64,000 bases of DNA. It comes from Actinobacteria bacterium IMCC26256. GTDB taxonomy: Bacteria > Actinomycetota > Acidimicrobiia > IMCC26256. Below, piece after piece: positions 33,498 through 43,339 of the stretch. Below the pieces are notes generated by a model. That model made no database searches. It had not been told where the DNA came from and saw nothing but the letters and a program-made list of their open reading frames with translations. Both the position numbers and the translations under genes were made by a program. The first letter of the stretch is position 1. Every line of letters begins with the position of its first letter. Where the stretch lies: contig CP011489.1 of NCBI GenBank assembly GCA_001023575.1, positions 1,673,001 through 1,737,000 of the forward strand. The letters are read 5' to 3'.

Positions 33498-34862
33498 CTA
33501 GGTCTGCTCTCGGATTATGGCCAAGACCTGACCTGTGCGCTCTTCGCAGGCCGAGTCATCGGCAGCCTCAAGGTTGAGACGCAGTAAAGGCTCCGTATTA
33601 CTTGCGCGCAGATTGAACCACCAGTCGCCGAGGTCAACGGTAAGCCCGTCGAGACGATCTTGTTTGGCATCCACAAACTGTTCGGCAAATAATTCAGAGA
33701 CACGTTCGATAACAGCCTTTGGATCCGGGACAGTTGAGTTGATCTCCCCTGAGGCTGCGTATCTCTCGAATGGAGTGCGGAGCTCAGAGAGAGGCGCATT
33801 TGCCCGACTGAGTTCCTCAAGGATCACTACTGCAGCGATTAGCCCAGAGTCGGCGCGCCAGTTATCTCGGAAGTAATAGTGACCCGAGTGCTCTCCACCA
33901 AATATTGCGCCAGTCTCAGACATAACTTGCTTGATAAATGAATGCCCGACGCGCGACCTAATTGGCTCGCAGCCCATCTCTGTCACAATCTCTGCAACAG
34001 ATTTGGAGCAGATGAGGTTGTGTACGACCTTCTCGCCTGGGCCCGAGGCCTGAAGTATCGACTTTGCAACCATCGCGGTGGTCAGAGATCCGGAGACTGG
34101 GTTGGCGTTGTTATCCACGACAAATACGCGATCTGCATCACCATCGAAAGCGAGTCCGATATCGGCTCCGTGTTTCAGCACTGCTCGCTGGAGGTCTACA
34201 AGATTCTCTGGCTGAATTGGGTCCGCAGGATGATTCGGAAAGGTTCCGTCCAGCTCCACGTAAAGAATTGTTAGATCAAACGGCAGTTTCTCAAATACGG
34301 CCGGTACAACTAGGCCGCCCATTCCGTTTGCGGTATCTGCAACTACTACCAGCGGGCGCAGTTTCTCAGGCTCTTGGATAAACGATCGAACGTGATCGGC
34401 AAACTCATCTAGTAGCCCGCGCTGCGAGACTGTTCCCGGCTCTTCTGCGCGCTCTACGAGTCCTCCCGCAACCGCTTCTTTAATTTGAACAAGCCCTGTA
34501 TCTTCACCAATAGGACCCGCTGAGGCTCGACACATCTTGATGCCGTTGTACTGCGCGGGGTTGTGACTCGCCGTAAATTGTGCGGCCGGAGCATCAAGGA
34601 GTCCCGAGGCGAAATAAACCATGTCAGTAGAGGCGAGCCCGATGTCAACAACATCCGCGCCTGCAAGGATTGCTCCTTCAATAAATGCGCGGCTCAACGG
34701 AATTGAAGACGGGCGCATATCGTGGCCAACTACAACTGTCGAGGCGCCGGTAAATGCCACGAATGCATTCCCTATGCGATGAGCAATAGCCTCATCAATC
34801 TCCGTCGGATAAACACCGCGGACGTCGTAGGCCTTAAAGATTGTGTCAAGCGAATCCGGCAC
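33498..34862 (-). CDS. manB: Phosphomannomutase/phosphoglucomutase
   Basis: A 454-residue alpha-D-phosphohexomutase interconverting hexose 6- and 1-phosphates. The phosphoserine is Ser99 in TASHNP, the metal loop is DGDADR near 241, the sugar-specificity loop is GGEHSGHYYF near 318, and the C-terminal RASNTEPLLRLNLE binds phosphate. It starts with GTG at 34862. It supplies mannose- or glucose-1-phosphate to nucleotidyltransferases such as that at 49.8-50.8 kb. A small hairpin (CCGCCC-ctgt-GGGCGG, 34883-34898) lies in its upstream region. Confidence 0.95.
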   Translation of the reverse strand: MPDSLDTIFKAYDVRGVYPTEIDEAIAHRIGNAFVAFTGASTVVVGHDMRPSSIPLSRAFIEGAILAGADVVDIGLASTDMVYFASGLLDAPAAQFTASHNPAQYNGIKMCRASAGPIGEDTGLVQIKEAVAGGLVERAEEPGTVSQRGLLDEFADHVRSFIQEPEKLRPLVVVADTANGMGGLVVPAVFEKLPFDLTILYVELDGTFPNHPADPIQPENLVDLQRAVLKHGADIGLAFDGDADRVFVVDNNANPVSGSLTTAMVAKSILQASGPGEKVVHNLICSKSVAEIVTEMGCEPIRSRVGHSFIKQVMSETGAIFGGEHSGHYYFRDNWRADSGLIAAVVILEELSRANAPLSELRTPFERYAASGEINSTVPDPKAVIERVSELFAEQFVDAKQDRLDGLTVDLGDWWFNLRASNTEPLLRLNLEAADDSACEERTGQVLAIIREQT

Positions 34863-34969
34863 TGGGGGCCTCTGGTCCTCAACCGCCCCTGTGGGCGGGA
34901 CGTTGGATACTAATCGGGGAAGCGCTAACCGCTCATTGGGTGCGCCATATTGGGGCTAACTAAGGGTTG

Positions 34970-37840
34970 TCACCCTCCGTCAAAAATTAGAGCGAGCGCC
35001 TCGGACCTCGCCCTAATCTCAGGATCTAAGCCTTCAATCCGAAGAATTCTCTCAAGGGCAGCCGCCAGAGCCACACCTGCATCTGCCCTAGGGCCGCGCC
35101 GCGAGCGTGAGAGGAGAGAGGCCTCTGACGAATAGCCAGCGGTGCGAAGAGCCGAGACAAGAGCGAGCACGTCGTCAACCTCCTCTCCCCCATGCAGAAA
35201 TGGGTCATACATCTCCGGTGCATCTGCCGCTGGTTCTATTTCTCCGTATGCATCCATCGAATCTGGCTCCTCAAGCACGGGCCAGCGTCGAGCAATTAGC
35301 ACTACGCCAGCAATGCCCAAGAGGCTCAGAAGAAATCCGATCCACTCTGGACCTGAACGCGCGTAGGAGAGTGTCACATCCTTTGAAGTCGGGATCACAA
35401 CCATGAAGTTCGGCGTAGTGCGATAAGGGCCATCAGCACCGCTGGCTCTCCAGTTCGGGTAATACGACTCGCGAACTATGACAGGCACCCCAACACGCGA
35501 GACGTGGAACGAGATTGAATGATCAGTCCGCTTAAGTTTTGTTACCTCAACTTTTGGTAATGCCTTGCGCTCCAATAAACGAGCGACAACCGGGTCTTCT
35601 TCACGCACCCAGGACTCAGGGCCATCTACCACTAACGGCCGGTCAAGGGCACTCGGTTCGTTGAACCAGCCAACGCTCATGCACTCCCAAGCCTCAAGCC
35701 GTGGTGAACGGATCCCCTCTACTCGCTCACGGTCAAAGCAGTCACTCTGCTTAGCAGCGTGAGCCTCAGTGACAACTGGCTCGGCACTCAACCCCTCGAC
35801 GAGTCGGCTTCCAGAGACGCGATAAATACTCCATCCTTTTGGATCCTGGCCGTCGGTGTCTTTTGTTGTTCCTATGAGAGTCAATCGCTCATCGGCCGCT
35901 GCTGCAGCGAGCGCTGCATCCGAGTAGGCGAGGTAATAATCCTCCCCCATCACCTGCATCCATCGCACGCCGAGACTGAAGTCTTCAATGTGGCGGTAAT
36001 CAAGCCCTCGAACTGGGTTAGATGCGTTGGATGGGCCAGAGATAGGGCTCACACCCATGAAGTGGTACGGAGTTGTCGCAGCGGACTCAAAGTAGAGGCC
36101 CTCTACGGATTGGATGCGACCTTTGGTGAAGTACGGGAGCAACTCAAGCGCAAGCGGAGTCCCGTAATTATCGAGCGAACCACCGCCCTCCCATACAGCG
36201 CGCCCGGCAGGGAGGGTCTTCATCTCATTGATGAGGGCCTCGAACTCTGGCCATGCCTTTGCGCGCGTTGCATCGGCGCGCGTGTCCTCGTACCCCGAGA
36301 AATTCCACTCGGCCCAAAAATCAAGAAAACCGCGCGTACTAAAAGCGCGCGCGAGTGTAAATACCGAGATGGCTATTAGAACCGACGACATGACAACCGC
36401 TGTCACAAACTTCGCGTCCTGATGTGAAGGAACGAACCTCGGGGCAGCCTCCGCTAACGCTCTTACTCCCTCGCCGACTGCACACGCCGCTAAGAGTCCA
36501 AGCCCGAAGTACCAGAACGGCAGAAAACGAAGGTTCCATATGGCTATTAGAACCGACGACATGACAACCGCTGTCACAAACTTCGCGTCCTGATGTGAAG
36601 GAACGAACCTCGGGGCAGCCTCCGCTAACGCTCTTACTCCCTCGCCGACTGCACACGCCGCTAAGAGTCCAAGCCCGAAGTACCAGAACGGCAGAAAACG
36701 AAGGTTCCATGCGTGGAGCTCTGGCCAGAGTATGAACACAAACCCGAAGATGACTGTGATTACGGTAATTGCGATAGTTGAGCGTCTACGTAGGACGGCT
36801 CCAGAGATAGCACCAATCGCTGCGAGAGAGAGCAGGCACCAAGCGAACGGCGGGAACGGGCCTACCCAAGAGCCTTCACGCGGGAATAGGTACACCCAAT
36901 AATCGGTGAGCTTCTCGTAGCGCATGTTTGCGGTATATCCAAAGGTCGCAAGCAGCGGGAGACTCCAGAAGGCCGTAAGGAGTGCGCCTACCCCACCAAT
37001 TGCTGCGGCTAGCCCGAATGATTTAAGCGGGCGCTTCGCAGTTACCCAGATGACCAAAGCTGCGACGACTGCAAATATTGCAACAACAATGTGACTCATG
37101 ACAGTCGCTGCCAGAAGTAGCGCTGGAATCCATGCACGAGTTCTTCGATCGAGCGCTGATGCAAAGGCCCCAAGAAATACCAATGCGAGAGCGATTGCAA
37201 TTGAGAAAGAGAACTCTCCGGCGAGCGTGCTTCGCAGCGTCCCGCCCATGATGCCTTGATTGAAAGCAATAGTCTGAATATTCGGGCCTGGTCCGCTTGC
37301 ACCTTTAAAGAACAAGAAGAGCACGGTGGCTAGCGAGAAGAGCGTGGGGGTCGGCCGCGGGGCTCGGAGCCCACGCCCGAACGCGTAGGCGGCGGCCGGC
37401 ATCATCACAACACCGATAACAGTTACAAATTTAAAAGCAACGTTATAAGGCAACGCTAGATCTAAGAGCACAACCGCTAATGCAGGGAGCGGAAAATAGA
37501 ACTGCCCGGCAGGGAATCCAGCGAACCAATCAGGCGCCCAACCCGCTACGCGGAATTGACCAAGGAGGTGGTCGCGCAGGTATGCCGGGAACCAGACGTG
37601 GGCACCCATGTCGCCACCAGCGGAAGTCGTTGATTTTAGAAGCAACTCTGGATGGAGCGCCGCGAGGACCGTCAGGCAACTAGCGACGACAACCAATGTC
37701 GAGAGGATGGATCCCCAGTCGCGGGTCTGAGTACTCCTGCTTGAGTCATCAATTGAAGACGCCGCCGAGACACGTCGAGCCCGGGACTCAGGAACGGTAG
37801 GAATTACGGAGTTACTCAAGGGCGGCATTATCTCACTCAT
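34970..37840 (-). CDS. Large multi-pass membrane protein, PTPS-related family, with internal 171-bp duplication
   Basis: A 956-residue membrane protein. The N-terminal GGDMGAHVWFPAYLRDHLLG and GWAPDWFAGFPAGQFYFPLP blocks match the 6-pyruvoyl-tetrahydropterin-synthase-related membrane family, which I believe are glycosyltransferase-like proteins of unknown substrate. About ten membrane segments precede a large extracellular domain and a final membrane segment near 865-885. Residues about 378-434 are repeated exactly at 435-491 because 171 bp are duplicated in tandem, adding a hydrophobic segment and possibly reversing the topology of what follows. It lies in the mannose/envelope neighbourhood. 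Confidence 0.82.
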   Translation of the reverse strand: MSEIMPPLSNSVIPTVPESRARRVSAASSIDDSSRSTQTRDWGSILSTLVVVASCLTVLAALHPELLLKSTTSAGGDMGAHVWFPAYLRDHLLGQFRVAGWAPDWFAGFPAGQFYFPLPALAVVLLDLALPYNVAFKFVTVIGVVMMPAAAYAFGRGLRAPRPTPTLFSLATVLFLFFKGASGPGPNIQTIAFNQGIMGGTLRSTLAGEFSFSIAIALALVFLGAFASALDRRTRAWIPALLLAATVMSHIVVAIFAVVAALVIWVTAKRPLKSFGLAAAIGGVGALLTAFWSLPLLATFGYTANMRYEKLTDYWVYLFPREGSWVGPFPPFAWCLLSLAAIGAISGAVLRRRSTIAITVITVIFGFVFILWPELHAWNLRFLPFWYFGLGLLAACAVGEGVRALAEAAPRFVPSHQDAKFVTAVVMSSVLIAIWNLRFLPFWYFGLGLLAACAVGEGVRALAEAAPRFVPSHQDAKFVTAVVMSSVLIAISVFTLARAFSTRGFLDFWAEWNFSGYEDTRADATRAKAWPEFEALINEMKTLPAGRAVWEGGGSLDNYGTPLALELLPYFTKGRIQSVEGLYFESAATTPYHFMGVSPISGPSNASNPVRGLDYRHIEDFSLGVRWMQVMGEDYYLAYSDAALAAAAADERLTLIGTTKDTDGQDPKGWSIYRVSGSRLVEGLSAEPVVTEAHAAKQSDCFDRERVEGIRSPRLEAWECMSVGWFNEPSALDRPLVVDGPESWVREEDPVVARLLERKALPKVEVTKLKRTDHSISFHVSRVGVPVIVRESYYPNWRASGADGPYRTTPNFMVVIPTSKDVTLSYARSGPEWIGFLLSLLGIAGVVLIARRWPVLEEPDSMDAYGEIEPAADAPEMYDPFLHGGEEVDDVLALVSALRTAGYSSEASLLSRSRRGPRADAGVALAAALERILRIEGLDPEIRARSEALALIFDGG
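36369..36710. repeat. Perfect 171-bp tandem duplication inside the membrane protein gene
   Basis: Bases 36369-36539 and 36540-36710 are identical by direct reading. The unit equals 57 codons, so the frame is kept. The lack of any difference implies a very recent event or an assembly artefact. Confidence 0.95.
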
Positions 37841-37930
37841 TTAAGCCGTGCTGTGCGCGTGAACTCTAAAGGAATACCTAAATGGATAGAGCGCTAGTGA
37901 CCAGAGCATGTGGGTCTAAAACCCCTGGGG

Positions 37931-38104
37931 CTAGACGCGTGCCGGGCGTGCAAGGTCTAAGACTCGCCCGAGTTCAATAGTTGCCTCTCCAGAGGTCCAT
38001 ACCTTGGCGTCGCAACTTCCGCAGCGGTGGAAGGCGAGACTCTCTCCGCCAACAGTCATGCGGATCTCAATTACGTTCTTTTTATTGCAGTTAGTGCAGA
38101 GCAT
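37931..38104 (-). CDS. Small zinc-ribbon protein
   Basis: A 57-residue protein with two Cys pairs (CTNC at residues 3-6 and CGSC at about 28-31) separated by a short strand, giving a single treble-clef or zinc-ribbon fold. AAGGAG lies 7 bp before the ATG at 38104. It ends before the large membrane protein gene, whose start is 90 bp downstream. I cannot assign a family; possible roles are nucleic-acid or protein binding. The spacing and codon pattern support a real gene. Confidence 0.7.
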   Translation of the reverse strand: MLCTNCNKKNVIEIRMTVGGESLAFHRCGSCDAKVWTSGEATIELGRVLDLARPARV

Positions 38105-38308
38105 TTGGTTCTCCTTTTAGGCGATTCGAGTTGTGCTCTATATGAGCAGTTCAGGTATCGGCATCTAGGCCCTAATACCTGTAGTCACCACCTGAAAAAA
38201 TTCTAGAAGCCGTAAAATGGCGCTAAATGGGGACTTTGAGGGGCCCTAAGCCCTAGCTGTGGCACCTATCTGGCCACCAAGGAAGGCCGAACGCTTTCAA
38301 CAGCGTCG
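38105..38308. other. Non-coding stretch between the zinc-ribbon and CPBP genes
   Basis: About 200 bp without a credible frame. It carries an A/T-rich run (about 38190-38230) that could contain the zinc-ribbon promoter and a GGGGCCCTAAGCCC segment with weak dyad symmetry. I see no confirmed RNA. Confidence 0.4.
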
Positions 38309-39067
38309 CTAATTGAGGAGAAGCCCGGCGGCAGTAATCGCGTTGAAACCCATGTGAAGCCAGATTGATCGCGAGAGGTTGCCGCTGCGTGCTGCCTGTA
38401 TCCCAGAGACCACAGAGAGTATGAGCAGAGGCACCACAGCAAGAATGGCCTTCGGATCTAGCAACGGATGAACGACTGCGAATATGACGGAGGTAACAGC
38501 GATCGCCACTGCCGGTCGGTATCGCCGTTGGAGGGAGCGCAGAACAAGCCCTCTGAAGAGCAACTCCTCGGCGATGGGCGCGGCGATAGCGACCGATAGA
38601 GCAGCTGCTAGTGCACCGGCGCCGCTGCTCTTGTCGATGATCGTCACTACGGCCTGAGTCGGCGGTTTACCCATGAAATGAAGGATGGGGTCCAATAAAA
38701 TGGCCGAGCCCACCGAGATTACGGCGCCAACGGGTAGCCACCACCAGTCTCGAATCCGCAGGCGCAGCCCAAAATCTCTACGCAGGGAACCGACGCCCTT
38801 CAAATGGGATACGACGATGATGAAACCAATTATCGCGGCATTCTGAATCAAAGAACTAAATACAAGGTCCCAGATATCGGCAATAGGATCACCACTTGAC
38901 CCACCGCCACCCAAAGCACCTCTAAGAGCAGCGAACGCGGCTCCGGCAAAGAGGGTTACGGCGAGTGCCGCCAACCAGACCCAGATGGCATCGCCTAATC
39001 CCCATCGAACACTCGGTGAGTTGCCTATGCCGGAGGCTGGCTTTGAGTTAGGTGCGATGGCGCTCAT
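38309..39067 (-). CDS. CPBP family intramembrane glutamic endopeptidase (Rce1-like)
   Basis: A 252-residue membrane protease with about seven membrane segments. The motifs are EELLFRG near 165 (Glu-Glu and Arg), a following FAVVHPLLDP with the His, and HMGFNAITA near the end: the CPBP/Abi signature. Eukaryotic relatives cut prenylated proteins; bacterial ones are linked to bacteriocin immunity or unknown tasks. Start at ATG 39067, 108 bp from the divergent ftsH start, with a large palindrome in between. Confidence 0.9.
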   Translation of the reverse strand: MSAIAPNSKPASGIGNSPSVRWGLGDAIWVWLAALAVTLFAGAAFAALRGALGGGGSSGDPIADIWDLVFSSLIQNAAIIGFIIVVSHLKGVGSLRRDFGLRLRIRDWWWLPVGAVISVGSAILLDPILHFMGKPPTQAVVTIIDKSSGAGALAAALSVAIAAPIAEELLFRGLVLRSLQRRYRPAVAIAVTSVIFAVVHPLLDPKAILAVVPLLILSVVSGIQAARSGNLSRSIWLHMGFNAITAAGLLLN

Positions 39068-39076
39068 ATCTCCCTG

Positions 39077-39120
39077 ATCGTAGGCCCGAGGACAATTAAG
39101 TCCCTGTCGGTGCCTACGAT
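39077..39120. promoter_or_regulatory. 44-bp nested palindrome between CPBP and ftsH genes
   Basis: Outer arms ATCGTAGGC (39077-39085) and GCCTACGAT (39112-39120) are perfect inverse repeats. Inside, CCGA/TCGG and GGAC/GTCC continue the symmetry around a central AATTAA, interrupted by a few unpaired bases on the right. It lies in the divergent promoter region, so a repressor operator or a cruciform/RNA hairpin is plausible. Confidence 0.7.
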
Positions 39121-39175
39121 AGGGCTCCAGTCACGAATCCGATGCAGAGCATCATTAATAGCGCGGAGCCCACCC

Positions 39176-41278
39176 ATGGCTATGAAGCCCCCATCTCTAA
39201 GCCGCAAGACCCCTAAATCCGGCGAGAGCGATAAGAAGACCGATAAGAACCAGAACAAAGGCGCAGGCAAGAGCTCCGGCAAGCCATCGTCAACGAAGGC
39301 GCGCCCACGCTGGCTGCCCTTCCTTCTAATCGGCATTGTCATCACTGCGTTCCTCGCTCTCAATCTCGGTGACAGTAATGCCAAGCCGAGTGCAACCATC
39401 ACCTACTCCCAGTTCTCAGACTACGTAGGCCAGGGGCGCATTAAATCTGTCTCCCTTGATCCCGCAACGGGTTCAATGAATGGAGAGTTCACAAAGTCCG
39501 GGAGCGCTAAGCAAGACGGCGCCGAGGTGTTTACAAGCAGTGGACCAAATGATGCGTTCCCCGACTCTGTAGTGCGCGAGATGAAAAAAGAAGGAGTTGA
39601 CTACACCTACAAGCGTGAGTCCTCCAACGCCTTCTTTCAGGCAATTATCTACCTGCTCCCCGTTCTCCTAATTATCGGATTCTTCGTCTGGATGAACCGT
39701 CGCGCTCAAGGACAGATGGGCTCAATGATGAGTATCGGGCGTAGCCGAGCCAAGGTCTACGACTCTGATAATCCGACTACCACCTTCGCTGATGTAGCAG
39801 GGTACGACCCTGTAAAACAAGAGATTTCAGAGGTCGTCGACTTTCTAAAGCACCCAGCTAAATTTACTGAGATTGGGGCGCGCATTCCTCGCGGCGTCCT
39901 ACTTGTCGGCCCTCCCGGAACCGGTAAAACCCTAATAGCGCGTGCAGTGGCCGGCGAGGCTGGTGTTCCATTTATAGCGATCACAGGTTCGGACTTCATG
40001 GAGATGTTTGTCGGTGTAGGTGCAGCGCGCGTTCGCGATCTATTCCAGACAGCGCGCAAGCAAGCCCCTGCCATTATCTTCGTAGACGAGATCGACTCAA
40101 TAGGTCGCAAGCGCGGCGCGGGTGTCGGCGGTGGTCATGACGAGCGCGAGCAGACGCTTAACCAAATGCTTGCTGAGATGGATGGGTTCGAGGCATCCGA
40201 GGGGATTGTCATGATGGCGGCAACCAACCGCCCTGATGTACTTGACCCCGCTCTTCTTCGCCCGGGACGCTTCGATCGCCAGATCATGGTGCCTCTCCCC
40301 ACACTCGGCGAGCGCATCGATATTCTCAAGGTCCACTTCCGCTCCAAGAAAATTTCGAGTGATGTCGATATTGCGGTAGTAGGGAGAGGGACGCCAGGAA
40401 TGTCTGGTGCCGACCTAGCAAATCTTGTCAATGAGGCAGCCCTCTTCGCTGTGCGAAGGGGCGAGAAATCAGTCCATGCAATCGACTTCGAGGATGCTCG
40501 AGACCGAGTGCTCATGGGCCTCAAGCGCCCCACGGTCGTAATGAACGACCTAGAGAAAGAACACACTGCTGTTCATGAGGCAGGGCATGCATTAGCGGCC
40601 TATGTACTCGAGCACGCAGACCCGGTCCATAAGGTGACGATTCTCCCGACGGGTATGGCGCTCGGTATGACACAGCAACTCCCCGAGGAGGAGCGCTACT
40701 CCCACGACAAGAACTTCTTACAAGACATGCTCTGCGTGCTCCTTGGAGGACGCGTAGCCGAGATGAACGTCTATGACAGTCAATCAACAGGCGCCCAGAA
40801 CGACTTGGTTCGAGGTACCGAGATTGCGCGGCGCATGGTGCGCGAGTGGGGAATGTCCGACCGCATCGGGCCTATGGCTTGGGGCGCGCAGGGCGCTGTT
40901 TTCCTCGGCGAAGATCTTGTGCACACGCGCGACTACTCAGACGAGACTGCACGTGTAATTGACGAAGAGGTTGAGACAATTCTGCGTGGGCAAGAGAAGC
41001 GAACCGTTGAGTTGCTAACCAAATTTCGCCCGGGCCTAGATGCGGTCACGAAAGCCCTTCTCCAGCATGAGACTCTTGACGGAATTGAAGTAGAGCGCCT
41101 TGTCGATGAAGCAATGGGTTATCGCGCTGGCGGCCCGCGTCGATCCTTCACAATTGATGGAGAGGTAATCGCACCGGAGCTTGTTGGTGACGCTCTTAAT
41201 AGTGACGCTCTTAATAGTGACGGTGAAGTCACCGCTCCAGTAATTGGGCGTTTTACAGAGGAGCCCGGGAACCTATAA
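39176..41278 (+). CDS. ftsH: ATP-dependent zinc metalloprotease FtsH
   Basis: A membrane-bound AAA+ protease that degrades misfolded and regulatory proteins. Counting from ATG 39176 (700 residues), membrane segments are at about 47-66 and 152-173; Walker A GPPGTGKT is near 245, the pore motif FMEMFVG near 273, Walker B FVDEID near 302 and zinc motif HEAGH near 467. An extended frame back to a GTG at 39110 would start inside the palindrome, and I reject it. The N-terminal region is Lys/Ser-rich and longer than in E. coli. Near the C-terminus a 15-bp unit is duplicated, giving the repeated pentapeptide-like DALNS. Confidence 0.97.
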   Translation: MAMKPPSLSRKTPKSGESDKKTDKNQNKGAGKSSGKPSSTKARPRWLPFLLIGIVITAFLALNLGDSNAKPSATITYSQFSDYVGQGRIKSVSLDPATGSMNGEFTKSGSAKQDGAEVFTSSGPNDAFPDSVVREMKKEGVDYTYKRESSNAFFQAIIYLLPVLLIIGFFVWMNRRAQGQMGSMMSIGRSRAKVYDSDNPTTTFADVAGYDPVKQEISEVVDFLKHPAKFTEIGARIPRGVLLVGPPGTGKTLIARAVAGEAGVPFIAITGSDFMEMFVGVGAARVRDLFQTARKQAPAIIFVDEIDSIGRKRGAGVGGGHDEREQTLNQMLAEMDGFEASEGIVMMAATNRPDVLDPALLRPGRFDRQIMVPLPTLGERIDILKVHFRSKKISSDVDIAVVGRGTPGMSGADLANLVNEAALFAVRRGEKSVHAIDFEDARDRVLMGLKRPTVVMNDLEKEHTAVHEAGHALAAYVLEHADPVHKVTILPTGMALGMTQQLPEEERYSHDKNFLQDMLCVLLGGRVAEMNVYDSQSTGAQNDLVRGTEIARRMVREWGMSDRIGPMAWGAQGAVFLGEDLVHTRDYSDETARVIDEEVETILRGQEKRTVELLTKFRPGLDAVTKALLQHETLDGIEVERLVDEAMGYRAGGPRRSFTIDGEVIAPELVGDALNSDALNSDGEVTAPVIGRFTEEPGNL
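41189..41218 (+). repeat. 15-bp tandem duplication near the FtsH C-terminus
   Basis: GACGCTCTTAATAGT occurs twice without change at 41189-41203 and 41204-41218, in frame, 60 bp before the stop. It adds five residues to a non-conserved acidic tail. Confidence 0.9.
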
Positions 41279-41324
41279 AGAGCAGTTCCATTTAAGACCT
41301 GTTCTCCTTAAGCGGCTGCAGTAT

Positions 41325-41777
41325 TTACGGTAGCGCCCCTAGCCCTGGGTCTACATCGGCGTTTATGTCGCGCGCACTCGCAACGGCGGCCCATAAGTCT
41401 GTTGCACTAGTCGGCCCAACGAATGCACGCATTACTACCCCCTCAGCATCAGCGATCAATACCATCGGTACTCCACTAATCGCATAGCGATCGTGTAGTT
41501 CTCGCGCCTGGGGGAATGAGAGCTCACAGACGGAGACCTCTCTGGATGCAAGGACCTCAACCTTTGAACGCATCGGTGCGCATCCATCGCAGGACGCTGA
41601 GGTAAAGAGCGCTACGAGCCAAGGCGCATCAGGATTTGGAAAATCTGCCCTGTGAAGTTGGCGCGGCACGGGGTAGGAGTCTGTAACCGGGCTCGGCTGC
41701 GCTCCTCGCTGCGCGACTAATGCGAATACAACTCCACCAACCGCTCCAATAATTGCAATCGCGAGGTAGATCAACAT
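41325..41777 (-). CDS. Membrane-anchored thioredoxin-like protein
   Basis: A 150-residue thioredoxin-fold protein with an N-terminal anchor (about 2-22) and a redox CDGC motif at residues 63-66 (TSASCDGCAPMRSKVE). A cis-Pro follows in ISGVPMVLIADAEG. It probably reduces or forms disulfides outside the membrane. It overlaps the end of the DUF5719 gene by 7 bp and completes the GT2-DUF5719-thioredoxin operon. A role in folding of the exported DUF5719 protein is an inference from position. Confidence 0.88.
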   Translation of the reverse strand: MLIYLAIAIIGAVGGVVFALVAQRGAQPSPVTDSYPVPRQLHRADFPNPDAPWLVALFTSASCDGCAPMRSKVEVLASREVSVCELSFPQARELHDRYAISGVPMVLIADAEGVVMRAFVGPTSATDLWAAVASARDINADVDPGLGALP

Positions 41778-43339
41778 TGAATTACGCCTGAAGTACTACT
41801 CAAAAGTGGTGACGGGCAGAGCGGTAAGCCTCCCGAGAGGAACAATCCTCGCGGCCCCTGTGATACCTCGGAGATCGTTACGAGGCCATTCGCTGATACC
41901 TGCATAACTCCAGATGCTGCGATGCTCTGGCGAGATACTCCTCTTGGTTCGAGTGTGCCTTGCGGCGTCTTCGAACCAGCCGGCGCACCAAGGGTTCTGA
42001 TGCGCCATGTCACACGCTTATTCGATGCATTGAAGATCGCAATCTCTCGAGTGGCGCCTTCAACCAGGCCTGGGGAGGACAAGTACCACGAACTCGTAGC
42101 GAATGGTGACCCTGCATCTGCCGCGATCCCTGAGCCGATTCCGCTCTGGGCGATTAGAGCGGAGGCCGCTATGCCAGCAGATAATTCGCCTTTCCCGGCT
42201 GCGTTACCGCGCATGCTCAAGCTCCACGAGAAGGGAGTGCCCACCGGGACTCTTGAGGAGACATCTGTCACCGAGACACTACGCGGTGGTATCTCAACAT
42301 CAATCGGAGCGAGGGTGACAGCCCCCACAAGCGCTGTATCAATTCGAACATTTACTCTCGTCGCACCAGGGTTGAGGATACTCACAGTCGTAGCTCTCCC
42401 CTCTTGCGCGGTTGCTCCTGAGAACCACCACTTCTTAGCTAGTTCAGGGGCACCCGCCGCCAGAGTGATGCCCTTACGCCCGTCTCTGCCGTCGAGAATC
42501 TGCACCTGCTCGGCGATGACACGCCCTCTGCGTGTAGTCACTCGTGTCGCTACTGAATCTCTGCGAGGAACTAAATCGTGTACCGGAATACTTAGCCGCG
42601 AGGTACCCGGTACCACAACACCTTGAGCCTCCCCTGGCGCCTCCACTCCAGTATTAGTGAAGAAGCTGATATCTACTACAGCGTCTCCAGGGAATGGATT
42701 GAAGAGCGTTAACCACTGCTCGGCTCCTAGAACCGTTGTACCGCCAGCGAAGTACCAAGTATCAGACCCACCGCGTGCGCATGGAGCAACACCGACATCT
42801 CCGGCTCCAGAGACAGAGTGAGTCACGACAACTGGGGCACCACTCGCCTCCACCACTACGCCCGGCTCGGGGTTTGCCAATATCGAGCTGACTGGAATCG
42901 AGCGCACGCTAGGGAGCCCTGACGCTGAGGAGAGAGCACTCCCTGCAGGAGCAAGTTGGAAATCGAGCCTCCCGGTAACGACACCGACGCCAGTCATGAC
43001 GCTCACCTTTATGTAAGCGACAAATGAACTGCTGCCACCTACGTTGGCGATGGTGAGAGTCTCGTCTGCTCTTCCCCCTGGCTGCGATGTTCCACCAGCG
43101 CAGAACCAAGTGGAGCGCGTCTCCTCTGGATCGACCACCGCTTGAGATCTGCTGACCGCAATGCCTGCACTACCGGCGTCGTTGCTTGAAGTCTCAGCAG
43201 GGGCGAGCCACTCGGAGACCCCAACGACTAACGCTAAAAACGCAACCGCGACGACGGCACTGCGCCTACTCCGTCGGCTGCGTTTTGCCAACCGATCTGC
43301 TCTTGCCTCGCTCTTAGGAACTGAATTCTCTCGACTCAT
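41771..43339 (-). CDS. DUF5719 family exported protein
   Basis: A 522-residue protein with a basic N-terminus and a single membrane anchor (about 27-45), followed by a secreted beta-rich part built of repeated modules containing WFCAGG, WYFAGG, WWFSGA and WYLSSP motifs, each preceding a strand-rich segment, so it has four similar sub-domains. DUF5719 is found in actinobacteria beside large glycosyltransferases, as here. Function unknown; carbohydrate binding is only a guess. It starts with ATG at 43339, overlapping the GT2 stop by ATGA. Confidence 0.8.
   Translation of the reverse strand: MSRENSVPKSEARADRLAKRSRRSRRSAVVAVAFLALVVGVSEWLAPAETSSNDAGSAGIAVSRSQAVVDPEETRSTWFCAGGTSQPGGRADETLTIANVGGSSSFVAYIKVSVMTGVGVVTGRLDFQLAPAGSALSSASGLPSVRSIPVSSILANPEPGVVVEASGAPVVVTHSVSGAGDVGVAPCARGGSDTWYFAGGTTVLGAEQWLTLFNPFPGDAVVDISFFTNTGVEAPGEAQGVVVPGTSRLSIPVHDLVPRRDSVATRVTTRRGRVIAEQVQILDGRDGRKGITLAAGAPELAKKWWFSGATAQEGRATTVSILNPGATRVNVRIDTALVGAVTLAPIDVEIPPRSVSVTDVSSRVPVGTPFSWSLSMRGNAAGKGELSAGIAASALIAQSGIGSGIAADAGSPFATSSWYLSSPGLVEGATREIAIFNASNKRVTWRIRTLGAPAGSKTPQGTLEPRGVSRQSIAASGVMQVSANGLVTISEVSQGPRGLFLSGGLPLCPSPLLSSTSGVIQC

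Noticed and set aside
37841-37930. Possible tRNA fragment before the large membrane protein gene
   Set aside because: No T-arm consensus or cloverleaf could be drawn; only short G/C dyads are present.
39110-39175. N-terminal extension of FtsH from GTG 39110
   Set aside because: It would begin inside the palindrome and adds residues unlike any FtsH; ATG 39176 fits better.
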